Shown: in pieces, positions 37,438 through 46,298 of the stretch | Layout: each line of letters begins with the position of its first letter | How positions within the stretch are numbered: position 1 is the stretch's first letter | Assembly: GCF_910577345.1 (NCBI RefSeq) | Contig: NZ_CAJTMT010000006.1 | Location: 79,352-143,351, forward strand | Direction: 5' to 3' | Length of the DNA: 64,000 bases | Origin: an uncultured Duncaniella sp. | Lineage (GTDB): Bacteria; Bacteroidota; Bacteroidia; Bacteroidales; Muribaculaceae | Program-made: the position numbers and the translations under genes | Notes under the pieces: model-generated | Told to the model about the DNA's origin: nothing | Seen by the model: only the letters and a program-made list of their open reading frames with translations | The model's database searches: none

Positions 37438-38790
37438 ATGAAATCTCTTTACGCTACTTTAATCAGCTCTATGCTGATTAGTCCGCTGTGTTTCAATGTA
37501 TTCGCGCAGCAACAGCTCCCTAACGCCGATTTTGAGGGCGCATGGGTGGATTGTGTGCCCTGGACCAGTAATAATAATGCTAAGGTTAAGGATTCAATTC
37601 CTGAAAATTGGTGCATATCTAATGTGATTGGTATCGGTGGAACAGGTGCTACTACTGTCGGAGGGAAAGATGAGGGTTATAATTCCGCATCATCTGTGAA
37701 GCTTACAAATTCGCCAAATCCATTGATGAGCTCTCAGATTGTTCCTGCATATCTGACGCTGGGTACGACATGGTCTACATCTGTCCTTGTTAGTAAGATG
37801 GACGGTGGTACATTCGGAGGTATGCAATTTACCGAACGCCCTGCAGGCATGGAATTTATGTATAAACGTAGTCGTGGAGAAAGCAAGCCGGAAGAAACAT
37901 CAACCATTGTGGCTTATCTTTGGAAAGGACATTGGACCCAGAGCGCTGTTCCTGCTAATATTGTTATGTTTGGCTCTCCTGCAACTGTAGATATGGTGGA
38001 CCGTGACCGTTGTGTCCTCGGAATGGATATGAGCAGTTCTCTTGGTGGTGATGTGACCAAGACTGATGATGCTGAACTTATCGCAGTCCTCAAGGCTGAG
38101 ATTACAGAGAATACTGATGAATGGACCAAGTTCTCAGGTAAGTTTGAATATTATTCTGATGCCACTCCCGAAATGTTCAATGTGATTATCGCTGCCGGTG
38201 ACTATTTCGGAGGTGCTTCTGTTGTCGGTAAGGATAATACCCTCATCGTCGACGACGTTAAGCTCATCTATGCGGATGATGCACAGTCTCAGAACTATCC
38301 CGGTTTTCTCAGTGTCGAGATGATGGGTTCGCAGCTTGCCGATAACCAGCCTTCGACAATCATTATCACCCCGACCGGTGATGGCAAGTGCACTTTCCTT
38401 CTTCCTGATCTCACTTTGGGTGATGATTTGGCTCTCGGAGACATCAAGGTTGAGGATGTGACAATGACTGAAGCCAACGGCATCACGACTTATACCGGTG
38501 AAGTAAAGGATCTGAGCCTTGTTGGCGGTATTATTGCAGACGTGGCTATTAACGGTACCATTACAGCTGCAGGTGAAGTTAATATGAAGATTGACGTGAT
38601 GTGGCAGGGTGTTCCTATCAATGTCACCTTCACATCATCTACTTCCGCAATCGGTTCAATTGAAGCTGACGGCAATGGAGTTGCTGAATATTTCAACCTT
38701 CAGGGTATCCGTGTCAACGGCGAGAACATGACTCCCGGCGTTTATGTGAAGCGTCAGGGCGGTAAGGTAAGCAAGGTTATCGTTCGATAA
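37438..38790 (+). CDS. secreted PCMD-like protein with calycin-like domain and C-terminal tail
   Basis: 450 residues with a signal peptide cleaved after VFAQ. Residues 25-280 resemble PCMD carbohydrate-binding proteins (LPNADFEGAWVDC, SVKLTNSP, EWTKFSGKFEYYSD, NTLIVDDVKLIY). Residues 290-415 resemble the calycin-like domain (GDGKCTFLLPDLTL, GDIKVEDVTMTEANGITTY, VNMKIDVMWQGVPINVTF). The last 35 residues (YFNLQGIRV...GVYVKRQGGKVSKVIVR) are a short sorting-type tail frequent on Bacteroidales exported proteins. It is transcribed divergently from the PCMD lipoprotein and ends at a large palindrome. Probably extracellular, ligand unknown. Confidence 0.7.
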   Translation: MKSLYATLISSMLISPLCFNVFAQQQLPNADFEGAWVDCVPWTSNNNAKVKDSIPENWCISNVIGIGGTGATTVGGKDEGYNSASSVKLTNSPNPLMSSQIVPAYLTLGTTWSTSVLVSKMDGGTFGGMQFTERPAGMEFMYKRSRGESKPEETSTIVAYLWKGHWTQSAVPANIVMFGSPATVDMVDRDRCVLGMDMSSSLGGDVTKTDDAELIAVLKAEITENTDEWTKFSGKFEYYSDATPEMFNVIIAAGDYFGGASVVGKDNTLIVDDVKLIYADDAQSQNYPGFLSVEMMGSQLADNQPSTIIITPTGDGKCTFLLPDLTLGDDLALGDIKVEDVTMTEANGITTYTGEVKDLSLVGGIIADVAINGTITAAGEVNMKIDVMWQGVPINVTFTSSTSAIGSIEADGNGVAEYFNLQGIRVNGENMTPGVYVKRQGGKVSKVIVR

Positions 38791-38799
38791 CTATACGAA

Positions 38800-38861
38800 C
38801 CATAGAAACAAAGAAAGAGTCAGAAGCACCGGTGCTTCTGACTCTTTCTTTGTTTCTATGG
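38800..38861. terminator. 62-bp perfect palindrome, bidirectional terminator
   Basis: Two exact 31-base arms meet with no spacer at CACC|GGTG (centre between 38830 and 38831). The arms end in purine-rich and pyrimidine-rich tracts (GAAACAAAGAAAGAG / CTCTTTCTTTGTTTC). It lies between two convergent genes (stops at 38790 and 38896) and would terminate transcription from both sides. Confidence 0.75.
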
Positions 38862-38895
38862 AATTCTTATCCATGTCCACAGGGGTTGGCCTCGT

Positions 38896-39132
38896 TTATT
38901 GGTTGGCGTAGGCGAGGACTGTCGGGCTTTCGACATCAACGCCATATTCCTGTGCACGCTGGAGGATCGCTTTGGCCAGTTTAGGCTTCAGGTCTTCGGG
39001 ACAATAGCGGAAATATGCTTCCGCAGCGCGGACATGTGCGGCATCCGGCATCGGATATTCGCGGCGTTCGGGGAGTCCGTAGACGCTGTCGGGAAGTTCC
39101 TTGCGCTCCTCGTATGAAATTCTATCGCTCAT
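38896..39132 (-). CDS. small conserved protein, DUF6582-like
   Basis: 78 residues. LPDSVYGLPERREYPMPDAAHVRAAEAYF has the (L/I)PDSxFxxPxxRxYPIxDxAHVRxA pattern seen in small proteins of phage and bacterial origin annotated DUF6582. The rest is helical (KLAKAILQRAQEYGVDV). No signal peptide or membrane segment, so it is cytoplasmic. Function unknown. The large palindrome lies just past its stop and a repeat-rich stretch precedes it. Confidence 0.55.
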   Translation of the reverse strand: MSDRISYEERKELPDSVYGLPERREYPMPDAAHVRAAEAYFRYCPEDLKPKLAKAILQRAQEYGVDVESPTVLAYANQ

Positions 39133-39160
39133 AGTAGTTTATGTGTATTCGTATAGGTTT

Positions 39161-39354
39161 TGTAGGGACGCGCTGTAGCGCGTATGCCAAAATGAATAGT
39201 TAATTCGTTGGTGATAATTGCTGTCAAATTTAGTGTAGGATGTCGTGGGGATTTCCCGGTAGGATTTTATGGGGATTTTCCGATAGGATTTTTGGGATTT
39301 CCCGGTAGGATTTTGCAATCTCATTCGGCATACGCGCTACAGCGCGTCCCTACA
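39161..39354. repeat. MITE/BIME-like element with 28-bp perfect inverted ends
   Basis: TGTAGGGACGCGCTGTAGCG... at 39161-39188 is exactly inverted at 39327-39354. Each arm also holds an inner palindrome ACGCGCTGTAGCGCGT. The interior has three tandem copies of a 22-24 base unit, GGGATTTCCCGGTAGGATTTT (39247-39315). No coding function is evident. Arms with GGGACGCGC cores are typical of dispersed intergenic repeats. Confidence 0.65.
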
Positions 39355-39416
39355 ACATCCTGCAATGTCAGCAATATCCTGCAAAGTCAGGCTGTGTGCT
39401 GACAATCAGTACTGCA

Positions 39417-39935
39417 TCAGAGGTTGAAGCGGGCACCGACCTGGAGGAGACCCTGTGCGCCGAAACCGAGTTCACCGAAGATGCTTGTCACGCGGGTGAT
39501 GCTGACTTCCGCTCCGAGGGGTGAAGCCTGGAATGCGAAGTATGCTTTATTCTTCGACCAGTCGCCTGCTGCCATGTGGGTGATGTCGACACCGATACCG
39601 AGATGACCGTAGAGTGTGACAACGCGGTTGCGGTAATAGTCATAGCGTCCGTTGAGCATGATGACATGGTAATATGCGTTGGCATCGTCGGAGTGCTTGT
39701 AGCTTGCGCTTGAGAAGGTGTAGCTTGCACCGAAGTAGAAGCTTGGAGCCACCTTGAAGTTTACGCCTGCGGTGAGTGCGCCCCAAGCGTTGTTGATTGC
39801 GCCGCCGTCATGCATGTCGGTCGCATCCATCTGTGTGTAGCCACCGTAACCGATCTGAAGTTGTGCTTTCTGAGCCTGTGCACCAAAAGCCATCCCGAGG
39901 ACAGCAAACATGATAAGAATAAATTTTTTCATCAC
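39417..39935 (-). CDS. small outer membrane beta-barrel protein
   Basis: 172 residues with a signal peptide cleaved after GAQAQ. The body is a run of short amphipathic strands (LQIGYGGYTQMDA, GALTAGVNFKVAPSFYFGASYTF, VVTLYGHLGIGVDI, VTSIFGELGFGAQGLLQVGARFNL). The C-terminus RFNL is less canonical than a terminal Phe. Size suggests an eight-strand barrel of the OmpW/PorT-like kind. Transcribed alone. Function unknown. Confidence 0.7.
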   Translation of the reverse strand: MMKKFILIMFAVLGMAFGAQAQKAQLQIGYGGYTQMDATDMHDGGAINNAWGALTAGVNFKVAPSFYFGASYTFSSASYKHSDDANAYYHVIMLNGRYDYYRNRVVTLYGHLGIGVDITHMAAGDWSKNKAYFAFQASPLGAEVSITRVTSIFGELGFGAQGLLQVGARFNL

Positions 39936-40077
39936 TAATTGTAGTTAAATTAAGTAATAGTTGAATTGTCGGAATAAATATAAGTGTTGTTGCCTCGCGG
40001 ACGGAGGTGCGAAAAAAAATAGTGTGGCGGTTGGAATGTACCGTCACACTATTTAACAATTATGATGTAAAAAAAGT

Positions 40078-43056
40078 TTAATACCACTTGACTCCGTTGG
40101 AGAAAGAAGAGCGTTTGTCGTACTTGAGGTCCGAAAGCAGCGACGATTTCACGGAGATGTGGAAATTGTAGCTCTTGTATGGACCGACGGGGACGAAACT
40201 TGCGCGCATCGTGAAGCAGTGCATCTCGCGGGAGATATTGCAGTTCATGTAGGCGAGTTTCTTGGTGTCGAAATTGTAGCTCGCCGAGAAACCTAAATTC
40301 CAGTTGGCTGTCGGGCGGATATTTCCTGAGAACGAGAGGTTCTGGGTGATTTTTCCTTTGTACTCAAGTTTCTTGTAGTCGAACTCGCCGTAGCCGTAGT
40401 TGATGGAGTAGTTGAACGTCAGGTTCCACGGGACAGACCATGCCATATAGCCGTCGTCGTCAAACTCCATGTTCGAGTTCTTCTTATTGCTTTTGCGGCT
40501 GTTGGGTGACTGATAGTCCGACGTCGAATCGGCGAAGTCCTGGTCCATGGATGTGTTGTTGGAGTCCTTGCCTTTCTTGTCGCCTTTCTTGTCGTCCTTG
40601 TCCTTGTCTTTGCCGAAAAGTTTTTTGAACGTGTCGTTATTGAAGGTGTAGCTGAACGATGTGCCGGTGCTCGAAAGCTTACCCCAGCCCTTGCCTTCGG
40701 TCAGACGGAGCTTGTTGACGCGGACCGGGTTGCCTGCCGCGTTGAGGGCGTAGGTGTAGACGTCCCATGTCGCCGAGAGGTTGAGGTTGAAGTTCTTGAC
40801 CAGACGCAGCATGATGGAGGTGTTGAGGTTCGACCATCGCATTGAGTCGGCTGCGAAGTTGTAGCTCTGCGAGAGTGTTAGGTTCTCGATGAGCGACACT
40901 TTCTTTTCTCCGATGGAATCGTTGTCCGACTTGACCTTCATCTCAAGGTTGTTGGCGAGCGAGATGCTGAGTGCTCCCGTCTTACCTTGACCGGGGACAC
41001 CGAACAGCGAGTTTGGGAAGTAGGAGTATGAGCGTGTCTGCATCTCTCCGTTGGCGTCGGGATACTGATAGTTTCCGTAGTAGCCGAAGAATGACGAGCC
41101 GAAGTCGGGTGCGCCCGAGAAGGAGATTGTCGGGGTGAGGACGTGGCGTATCATTTTGACCTTGTCGCCAAGGAAAGGGAGAGGCTGGAAGAAACCGTAG
41201 ATTTTAGTGTCGAGCGCTACGGATGCGTTGAAGTCCCAGACGTTGTAGAAGCTGTAGGTCGTGTCGAGGACTTCGGCTGATGCGTTCGGATCCCACTGGC
41301 GGCGTACTTTGCTCGTGTACATTCGGTCCGTTATGCTGACCGACGGTGTGAGGTTGAGATATTTGAAGATGTTGAAGGTGGCGCTGATGGGGATGCTGTG
41401 GCGCATACCGTTTCGCCAGTCTTTGATGAGGCTTTTCTTGAAGAATTCATCCTGCTTGGCCGTCAGGGAGTTGTTGAACTGGCCGGAATATGAGAGCTTG
41501 ATTTTCTCATACCATTTCTCTTCCCCGACTGCGCGTTTGCGTTTGAAGGGGTAGACCTGCGACATGGTCAGGGTGAAGTTGGGGAACGACACGGCGAGGG
41601 TAGAGTCCTGCGAACGCTGCGAGACGTTGGCAGTTGTTGACAGGGACCACTTGGAGTTGGGGAAGCGGTAGGTCATGTTGACCGTACTACTCTTGGTGTT
41701 CTGCGTGAAATCACTGCCGTAGTATGAATTGAGATCGTTTCGGGTGTAGCCGCTGGTCGTGAAGTTGACGCTTGCCGACAGGCTCATGTTGGGGTTTGCT
41801 TTCGCATCCTGACTGTGGCTCCACACAATCTGGAAGTTGGTCGACTTGGCGTAGTCGGGCATTCCTTTGTCGCCGGTCACGGTCTGGAGATACGAGAGGT
41901 TGAAGTTGCCGGAATACTTATAGCGCTTGACGTAGCCCGACTGGGCGCGCAGGCCCCACGAACCGAGCGTGTAGATTTCGCCTGTGAGTGCAAGGTCAAT
42001 GTTTGGGCTGATGGCGAAGTAGTAGCCGCCGTTGCTGAGATAGTATCCACGGTTGTAGTCATCGCCGAAGCTCGGGAATATGATACCGGATGAGTATTTT
42101 TCGGAGAAGGGGAAGTAGCCGAAGGGGACTGCGAGGGGGAGTGGCAGACCTGCAAGCACCATGTAGGCCGGACCGCTGATCACATCTTTTCCGGGTCGTA
42201 TTTTACCTTTTGTGACTTGCATGTAGAAGTGGGGGTCGTCGTGGTTGTCGCAGGTGGTGTAACGGCCGTTCTGGATATAGAAAGTTTCGTCGTCGATTTT
42301 CTTTGTCTGTCCGCCTGTGAGGTAGCCTTCACCCTGCTGGGTCACAACGTCGGTGATGAAGCCTTGTTCGGTCTTGAAATTGTAGCGCATGGTCTTGGCT
42401 TCGTAGGTCGAGCCGTTGTCCTCGAACACGGGTGTGCCGAAAGCGTCGCCGACCGAGTCCACACCGCCCACGGCATAGACATCGGAATTGGTGAGATCCA
42501 TCTGTATCTCCTGTGCGTCGAGCTTGAGAGTGCCGTATTCGATTTTGGAGCTGCCATACATGTATGCATTGCTGCGGCCGACAACCACCATTGAATCCTG
42601 GGCAGAGAAGTCCACCGGATTGTCAAGGTCGACTTTCGCGCGGACAATCTTTGATGTCTTCTCGGGAGCTGTGATGCGGTTGCGGCTAAGCCTGTTCCGG
42701 CGCATGGTGTCGGCGACATAACTGTGACGGCTGATTGGCGAAACGATGCTGTCGGGAGTTGCGGTGTTCATGTCGGCGGTGTCGGCCACTGCTGTTTCCG
42801 GCATTTCCTCGACAGAGGCAGCCTCCAATGGCATACTGACAAGCGAATCCGGACTTAACGCAAGCGGAGTGGCCGGACGGAGAGTGTCGGGCAGTCTGCG
42901 CTGCAAGCGCGCGTCAAGCCTCGCCGAGTCGTGTGCCGGAGGAGTCGGGTCGACCGGGGCAGCTATGGAATCGGGATTTGCCTGGCGTGGGAAAGCACCC
43001 ATCGAGAGGGCGCAGAGCAGCACTGTAATAATTATGTATAAGTGAGAATATCTCAA
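40078..43056 (-). CDS. lptD: LPS-assembly outer membrane protein LptD (Bacteroidetes type)
   Basis: About 992 residues from a TTG start at 43056. A longer frame to 43155 is excluded because a strong promoter (43102-43133, complement) lies inside it. An AAAGGTGC ribosome site sits 7 bases before the TTG. The signal peptide is LYIIITVLLCALSMGAF, then a Pro/Ala-rich linker. Residues about 135-330 are the OstA-like jellyroll (YMYGSSKIEYGTLKLDAQEI, YEAKTMRYNFKTEQG, GGRYTT-like NGRYTTCDNHDDPHFY). The rest is a large barrel with PFGYFPFSEKYSSGIIFPSFG. A charged KDKDKDDKKGDKKGKDS insert lies near residue 830. It inserts lipopolysaccharide into the outer leaflet. Transcribed alone. Confidence 0.85.
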   Translation of the reverse strand: MRYSHLYIIITVLLCALSMGAFPRQANPDSIAAPVDPTPPAHDSARLDARLQRRLPDTLRPATPLALSPDSLVSMPLEAASVEEMPETAVADTADMNTATPDSIVSPISRHSYVADTMRRNRLSRNRITAPEKTSKIVRAKVDLDNPVDFSAQDSMVVVGRSNAYMYGSSKIEYGTLKLDAQEIQMDLTNSDVYAVGGVDSVGDAFGTPVFEDNGSTYEAKTMRYNFKTEQGFITDVVTQQGEGYLTGGQTKKIDDETFYIQNGRYTTCDNHDDPHFYMQVTKGKIRPGKDVISGPAYMVLAGLPLPLAVPFGYFPFSEKYSSGIIFPSFGDDYNRGYYLSNGGYYFAISPNIDLALTGEIYTLGSWGLRAQSGYVKRYKYSGNFNLSYLQTVTGDKGMPDYAKSTNFQIVWSHSQDAKANPNMSLSASVNFTTSGYTRNDLNSYYGSDFTQNTKSSTVNMTYRFPNSKWSLSTTANVSQRSQDSTLAVSFPNFTLTMSQVYPFKRKRAVGEEKWYEKIKLSYSGQFNNSLTAKQDEFFKKSLIKDWRNGMRHSIPISATFNIFKYLNLTPSVSITDRMYTSKVRRQWDPNASAEVLDTTYSFYNVWDFNASVALDTKIYGFFQPLPFLGDKVKMIRHVLTPTISFSGAPDFGSSFFGYYGNYQYPDANGEMQTRSYSYFPNSLFGVPGQGKTGALSISLANNLEMKVKSDNDSIGEKKVSLIENLTLSQSYNFAADSMRWSNLNTSIMLRLVKNFNLNLSATWDVYTYALNAAGNPVRVNKLRLTEGKGWGKLSSTGTSFSYTFNNDTFKKLFGKDKDKDDKKGDKKGKDSNNTSMDQDFADSTSDYQSPNSRKSNKKNSNMEFDDDGYMAWSVPWNLTFNYSINYGYGEFDYKKLEYKGKITQNLSFSGNIRPTANWNLGFSASYNFDTKKLAYMNCNISREMHCFTMRASFVPVGPYKSYNFHISVKSSLLSDLKYDKRSSFSNGVKWY

Positions 43057-43101
43057 ACTTGCACCTTTAATAATGATGGTTAGGGTTATGAAAAATCTTT
43101 G

Positions 43102-43133
43102 CAAAGATACATCATTCTTGCAATATAGGCAAA
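43102..43133 (-). promoter_or_regulatory. lptD promoter
   Basis: The minus strand reads TTTG, 20 bases, TATCTTTG (complement of 43102-43109). It sets the transcript start near 43096 and so decides against the upstream ATG at 43155. Confidence 0.6.
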
Positions 43134-43330
43134 GACACCGTGGGGTTTGTGACATTTAATTAATGTGAAATGTCGGAGAGGCAGTCAGATAGATGGGCGG
43201 AGGGTTTAAAAAGTGTAATTTAATGCTAATATTTGGCCACAGATTGTGATTTTTTGCGTACTTTTGCACCATAAAAGTAACATTTGGATAATTCAACGAT
43301 CACATTTCTATCAATCCCTCAACAGTAAAG

Positions 43331-43801
43331 ATGTCACGACAAAACTTCGATACACTTGATTTCAAGATTCTTGAGATGCTCTCAAACAATGCGCGCAAAC
43401 CGTTTCTTGAGATAGCGCGTGAAACCAACGTTTCGGGTGCGGCAATCCATCAGCGCATCCAGAAACTGACGGCCTCGGGTGTCATCCGTGGGTTTGAGAC
43501 CATCATCGATCCTCCTTCGGTGGGCTATGAGACCTGTGCCTACATCGGTTTCATCCTCAATGACCCCACTAAGTTTGACGAGGTGGTCGAACGTCTGAAG
43601 GCTATTCCCGAAGTTGTGGACTGCCATTTCACCACCGGTAGCTACGATGTCTTTGCAAAGATTTTCGCACACAACAATGCCCATCTTCTTGAGGTGATAC
43701 ACAAGAAGCTCCGTCTTGGATTCGGACGCACCGAGACCCTCATCTCTTTCAAAGAGGTGTTCAAGCGCCCGATTCCCATTCTCCCCGAGAATCTTGAATG
43801 A
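43331..43801 (+). CDS. Lrp/AsnC-family transcriptional regulator
   Basis: 156 residues, the usual length. The N-terminal HTH is LDFKILEMLSNNARKPFLEIARETNVSGAAIHQRIQKLTASGVI (given in pieces: LDFKILEMLSNNARKPFLEI and AIHQRIQKLTASGVI). The C-terminal RAM/AsnC ligand domain follows (CAYIGFILNDPTKFDEVVERL, VVDCHFTTGSYDVFAKIF). Members sense amino acids and act as octamers on many promoters. A TACTTTTG -7 box lies at 43259-43266. The mtaB-GT2 pair follows 39 bases after its stop, and the target is unknown. Confidence 0.9.
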   Translation: MSRQNFDTLDFKILEMLSNNARKPFLEIARETNVSGAAIHQRIQKLTASGVIRGFETIIDPPSVGYETCAYIGFILNDPTKFDEVVERLKAIPEVVDCHFTTGSYDVFAKIFAHNNAHLLEVIHKKLRLGFGRTETLISFKEVFKRPIPILPENLE

Positions 43802-43840
43802 TGACGGCGCGGGCAAAATATATTAAATTCTGCTCAAAGA

Positions 43841-45169
43841 GTGATAGATAAGAATACATTCGGCAGCCGGACAGCTTTGTTTCATACGTTCGGCTGCAAA
43901 CTCAATTTTGCCGAGACCTCCACGGTGGCGCGCATCTTCGCATCGCGCGGCATCCAGCGTGTCCATGAAGGGGATACGCCGGACTACATTGTCATAAACA
44001 GTTGCAGCGTCACTGAAGTGGCCGACAAGAAATGCCGTCAGGCTGTCCGCTCGTTTGCCCGGCGCTACCCCGACGCGCGCATCATTGTCACCGGCTGCTA
44101 TGCGCAGCTCAAGCCCGACGAGGTGAAGACCCTTCCGGGGGTCGCTGTCGTGGCCGGTACGGACCGCAAGCTTGAATTGGCCGACTATCTTGACCGCGTG
44201 CTTGCCGAGGGTGAGGAGGAGGGAGCATCCACCTTTGTCACTCCGACCAAGGAGATACGCAAGTTCTCCCCGTCGTGCTCGCGCGGCGACCGCACCCGCT
44301 ATTTCCTGAAGGTTCAGGACGGCTGCGATTATTTCTGTTCATATTGCACCATCCCCTTTGCCCGTGGCCGCAGCCGCTCGGGGTCGATTGCCGAAATCGT
44401 AGCCCAGGCGCGCGACGTTGCTGCCGAGGGTGGCAAGGAGATTGTCATCACCGGTGTCAACACCGGAGATTTTGGAAAAGGGACTGACGAGACTTTCCTT
44501 GACCTTTGCCGCGAACTCGACAAGGTCGAGGGTATCGAACGCTACCGTATATCTTCAATAGAACCCAACCTGCTGACGGACGAGCTGATTGATTTCGTGG
44601 CTTCTTCGCGCAGATTCATGCCTCATTTCCATATTCCTCTCCAGAGCGGCAGTGACGATGTGCTCAAACTGATGCGTCGCCGCTACGACACGGCTCTATT
44701 CCGTGAGAAAATCGAATATGTGCGCAGTGTGATGCCCGATGCTTTCATCGGTGTCGATCTGATTGTCGGCGCGAGGGGTGAGACCATCGAGCGTTTTGAG
44801 GAGTCGAGGGCCTTTGTGGATTCACTGCCGATCTCACGTCTGCATGTGTTCACCTACAGCGAACGCCCCGGCACACGTGCGCTTGAAATCGAGCATGAAG
44901 TCAGTCAGGAGGAGAAGCATCGCCGCACGCGCATCATGCTTGCCATTTCCGAGCGGAAACTCCGCGAGTTCACTGAACGGTTTGTCGGGACTGTCCGTCC
45001 GATTCTTGCCGAGCATCCCCGCCACGATGGTTCGATGGCCGGGTTCACCGACAATTATCTGCGCATAAACATTGCCCCGCAGCCGGAGCTGTCCAACACG
45101 ATATGCCCCGTGCGCATCACTTCCATGCATCCCGAAGGCGAGGAGTCGGAAGGGGAGGTGGTCGGATGA
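43841..45169 (+). CDS. mtaB: tRNA t6A37 methylthiotransferase (MtaB)
   Basis: 442 residues from a GTG start. The N-terminal UPF0004 domain carries the first cluster cysteines (FHTFGCKLNFAE, VINSCSVTEVADKKC, TGCYAQ). The radical-SAM domain has the CxxxCxxC motif (GCDYFCSYCTIPFARGRSRS) and GVNTGDFG. The C-terminal part is TRAM-like (RPILAEH...GFTDNYLRI). It adds a methylthio group to threonylcarbamoyl-adenosine 37 of tRNAs. The KLN after the first cysteine fits MtaB rather than MiaB (QMN) or RimO. The stop overlaps the start of the GT2 gene (ATGA). Confidence 0.9.
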   Translation: MIDKNTFGSRTALFHTFGCKLNFAETSTVARIFASRGIQRVHEGDTPDYIVINSCSVTEVADKKCRQAVRSFARRYPDARIIVTGCYAQLKPDEVKTLPGVAVVAGTDRKLELADYLDRVLAEGEEEGASTFVTPTKEIRKFSPSCSRGDRTRYFLKVQDGCDYFCSYCTIPFARGRSRSGSIAEIVAQARDVAAEGGKEIVITGVNTGDFGKGTDETFLDLCRELDKVEGIERYRISSIEPNLLTDELIDFVASSRRFMPHFHIPLQSGSDDVLKLMRRRYDTALFREKIEYVRSVMPDAFIGVDLIVGARGETIERFEESRAFVDSLPISRLHVFTYSERPGTRALEIEHEVSQEEKHRRTRIMLAISERKLREFTERFVGTVRPILAEHPRHDGSMAGFTDNYLRINIAPQPELSNTICPVRITSMHPEGEESEGEVVG

Positions 45170-46206
45170 GCGCCTCTGCCAAGGCTGGCCGCGACCGGGT
45201 GGCCGTCGTCATACTCAATTGGAACGGTGTGCGCTTTCTCCGTGAGTATCTGCCTTCCGTGGTGAAGCATACTCCTCGGGAGATTGCGGATGTGATTGTG
45301 GCAGACAATGGTTCGACAGATGAATCGCTCGAAGTTCTGCGTGAGGAGTTCCCGGATGTCAGACGGATGGAGTTTGATGTCAACCACGGTTTTGCCGAGG
45401 GCTACAATATTGCCATCCGAGAACTTGCCGATTCCTACAAATATGCCGTGCTGCTCAATTCGGATGTCAAGGTCGATGATGACTGGCTGACTGAACTTTA
45501 CCGGTTTATGCAGGCCCATCCCGAAGTCGGAGCGCTACAACCCAAATTGCTTTCACTTACCAATCCATCGGAGTTTGAATATGCCGGTGCTATGGGTGGT
45601 TTCCTTGACAGAAACGGCTATCCCTATTGCCGAGGGCGTATATTTGACACCGTAGAGGCTGACACCGGCCAATATGACACGCCTATGGAGGTCGAATGGG
45701 CTTCCGGTGCGGCATTGATGGTCGACACCCGTCTATATGTGGAATTAGGCGGACTTGACAAGGAGTTTTTTGCCCACATGGAGGAGATTGACCTCTGCTG
45801 GCGCATCCGCTTGGCAGGAAGGCAGGTGTGGGCTATCCCGACGGCGCATGTCTATCATTTGGGTGGCGGAAGTCTTCCGGCCTCAAATCCAAAGAAGACC
45901 TATCTGAATTTCCGCAACAATCTGCTGATGCTCTACAAGAACCTTCCGCGCAAGGGTAGGGGAGCGAAGCTTTTCTACAGGCGTTTGCTCGACACGCTGG
46001 CATGGGCCAAGTTTGTGGCGACCGCTAATTTCAAAAATGCTTCCGCAATCGTCGGTGCGCACCGCGATTTCGCGAAGATGCGTAGCCTTTACGGAAATCC
46101 CGATGCGCGCGAGAATCTGATTGCCTGGAATCCGAATATACTGATTGAATATTTCGCTAAATCCCGCAAGCGTTTTTCAGAAATAAGAAATCACGCAGGA
46201 AAATGA
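45166..46206 (+). CDS. GT2-family glycosyltransferase
   Basis: 346 residues from MSASAKAGRD, whose ATG overlaps the mtaB stop. A longer frame from 45103 lies inside mtaB and is rejected. The GT-A fold is visible: VVILNWNGVRFLREYL, VIVADNGSTDESLEVL, LLNSDVKVDDDWL (the DxD-like motif), and EFFAHMEEIDLCWRIRLAG with the acidic catalytic region. The rest is a C-terminal basic region without membrane helices. It resembles rhamnosyl or galactofuranosyl transferases of surface polysaccharide pathways. Acceptor unknown. A hairpin terminator follows at 46232. Confidence 0.88.
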   Translation: MSASAKAGRDRVAVVILNWNGVRFLREYLPSVVKHTPREIADVIVADNGSTDESLEVLREEFPDVRRMEFDVNHGFAEGYNIAIRELADSYKYAVLLNSDVKVDDDWLTELYRFMQAHPEVGALQPKLLSLTNPSEFEYAGAMGGFLDRNGYPYCRGRIFDTVEADTGQYDTPMEVEWASGAALMVDTRLYVELGGLDKEFFAHMEEIDLCWRIRLAGRQVWAIPTAHVYHLGGGSLPASNPKKTYLNFRNNLLMLYKNLPRKGRGAKLFYRRLLDTLAWAKFVATANFKNASAIVGAHRDFAKMRSLYGNPDARENLIAWNPNILIEYFAKSRKRFSEIRNHAGK

Positions 46207-46231
46207 ATTGAATTTGTTTTAGTTAAATAAG

Positions 46232-46280
46232 AATATGGGTTAAAGGTTGCATTCAAGCACCTTTAACCCATATTGGTTTT
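46232..46280. terminator. bidirectional terminator between the GT2 gene and surE
   Basis: AATATGGGTTAAAGGT (46232-46247) pairs with ACCTTTAACCCATATT (46259-46274), with an 11-base loop, followed by GGTTTT on the plus strand. The two flanking genes converge here. Confidence 0.7.
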
Positions 46281-46298
46281 ATGCGTTTTGTCGAGTCG

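Noticed and set aside
39139..39324. 61-codon frame with repeated KSYREIPT-like units
   Set aside because: It is a translation of the 22-bp tandem repeats inside the MITE-like element. The repeats are conserved as DNA and the frame has no start context.
39161..39354. CRISPR array
   Set aside because: The 22-bp units abut without spacers and are flanked by inverted ends. No cas genes lie nearby.
40440..43045. Several 60-130 codon plus-strand frames opposite lptD
   Set aside because: They are shadows of the lptD reading frame with arginine/serine/cysteine-rich low-complexity products and no promoters.
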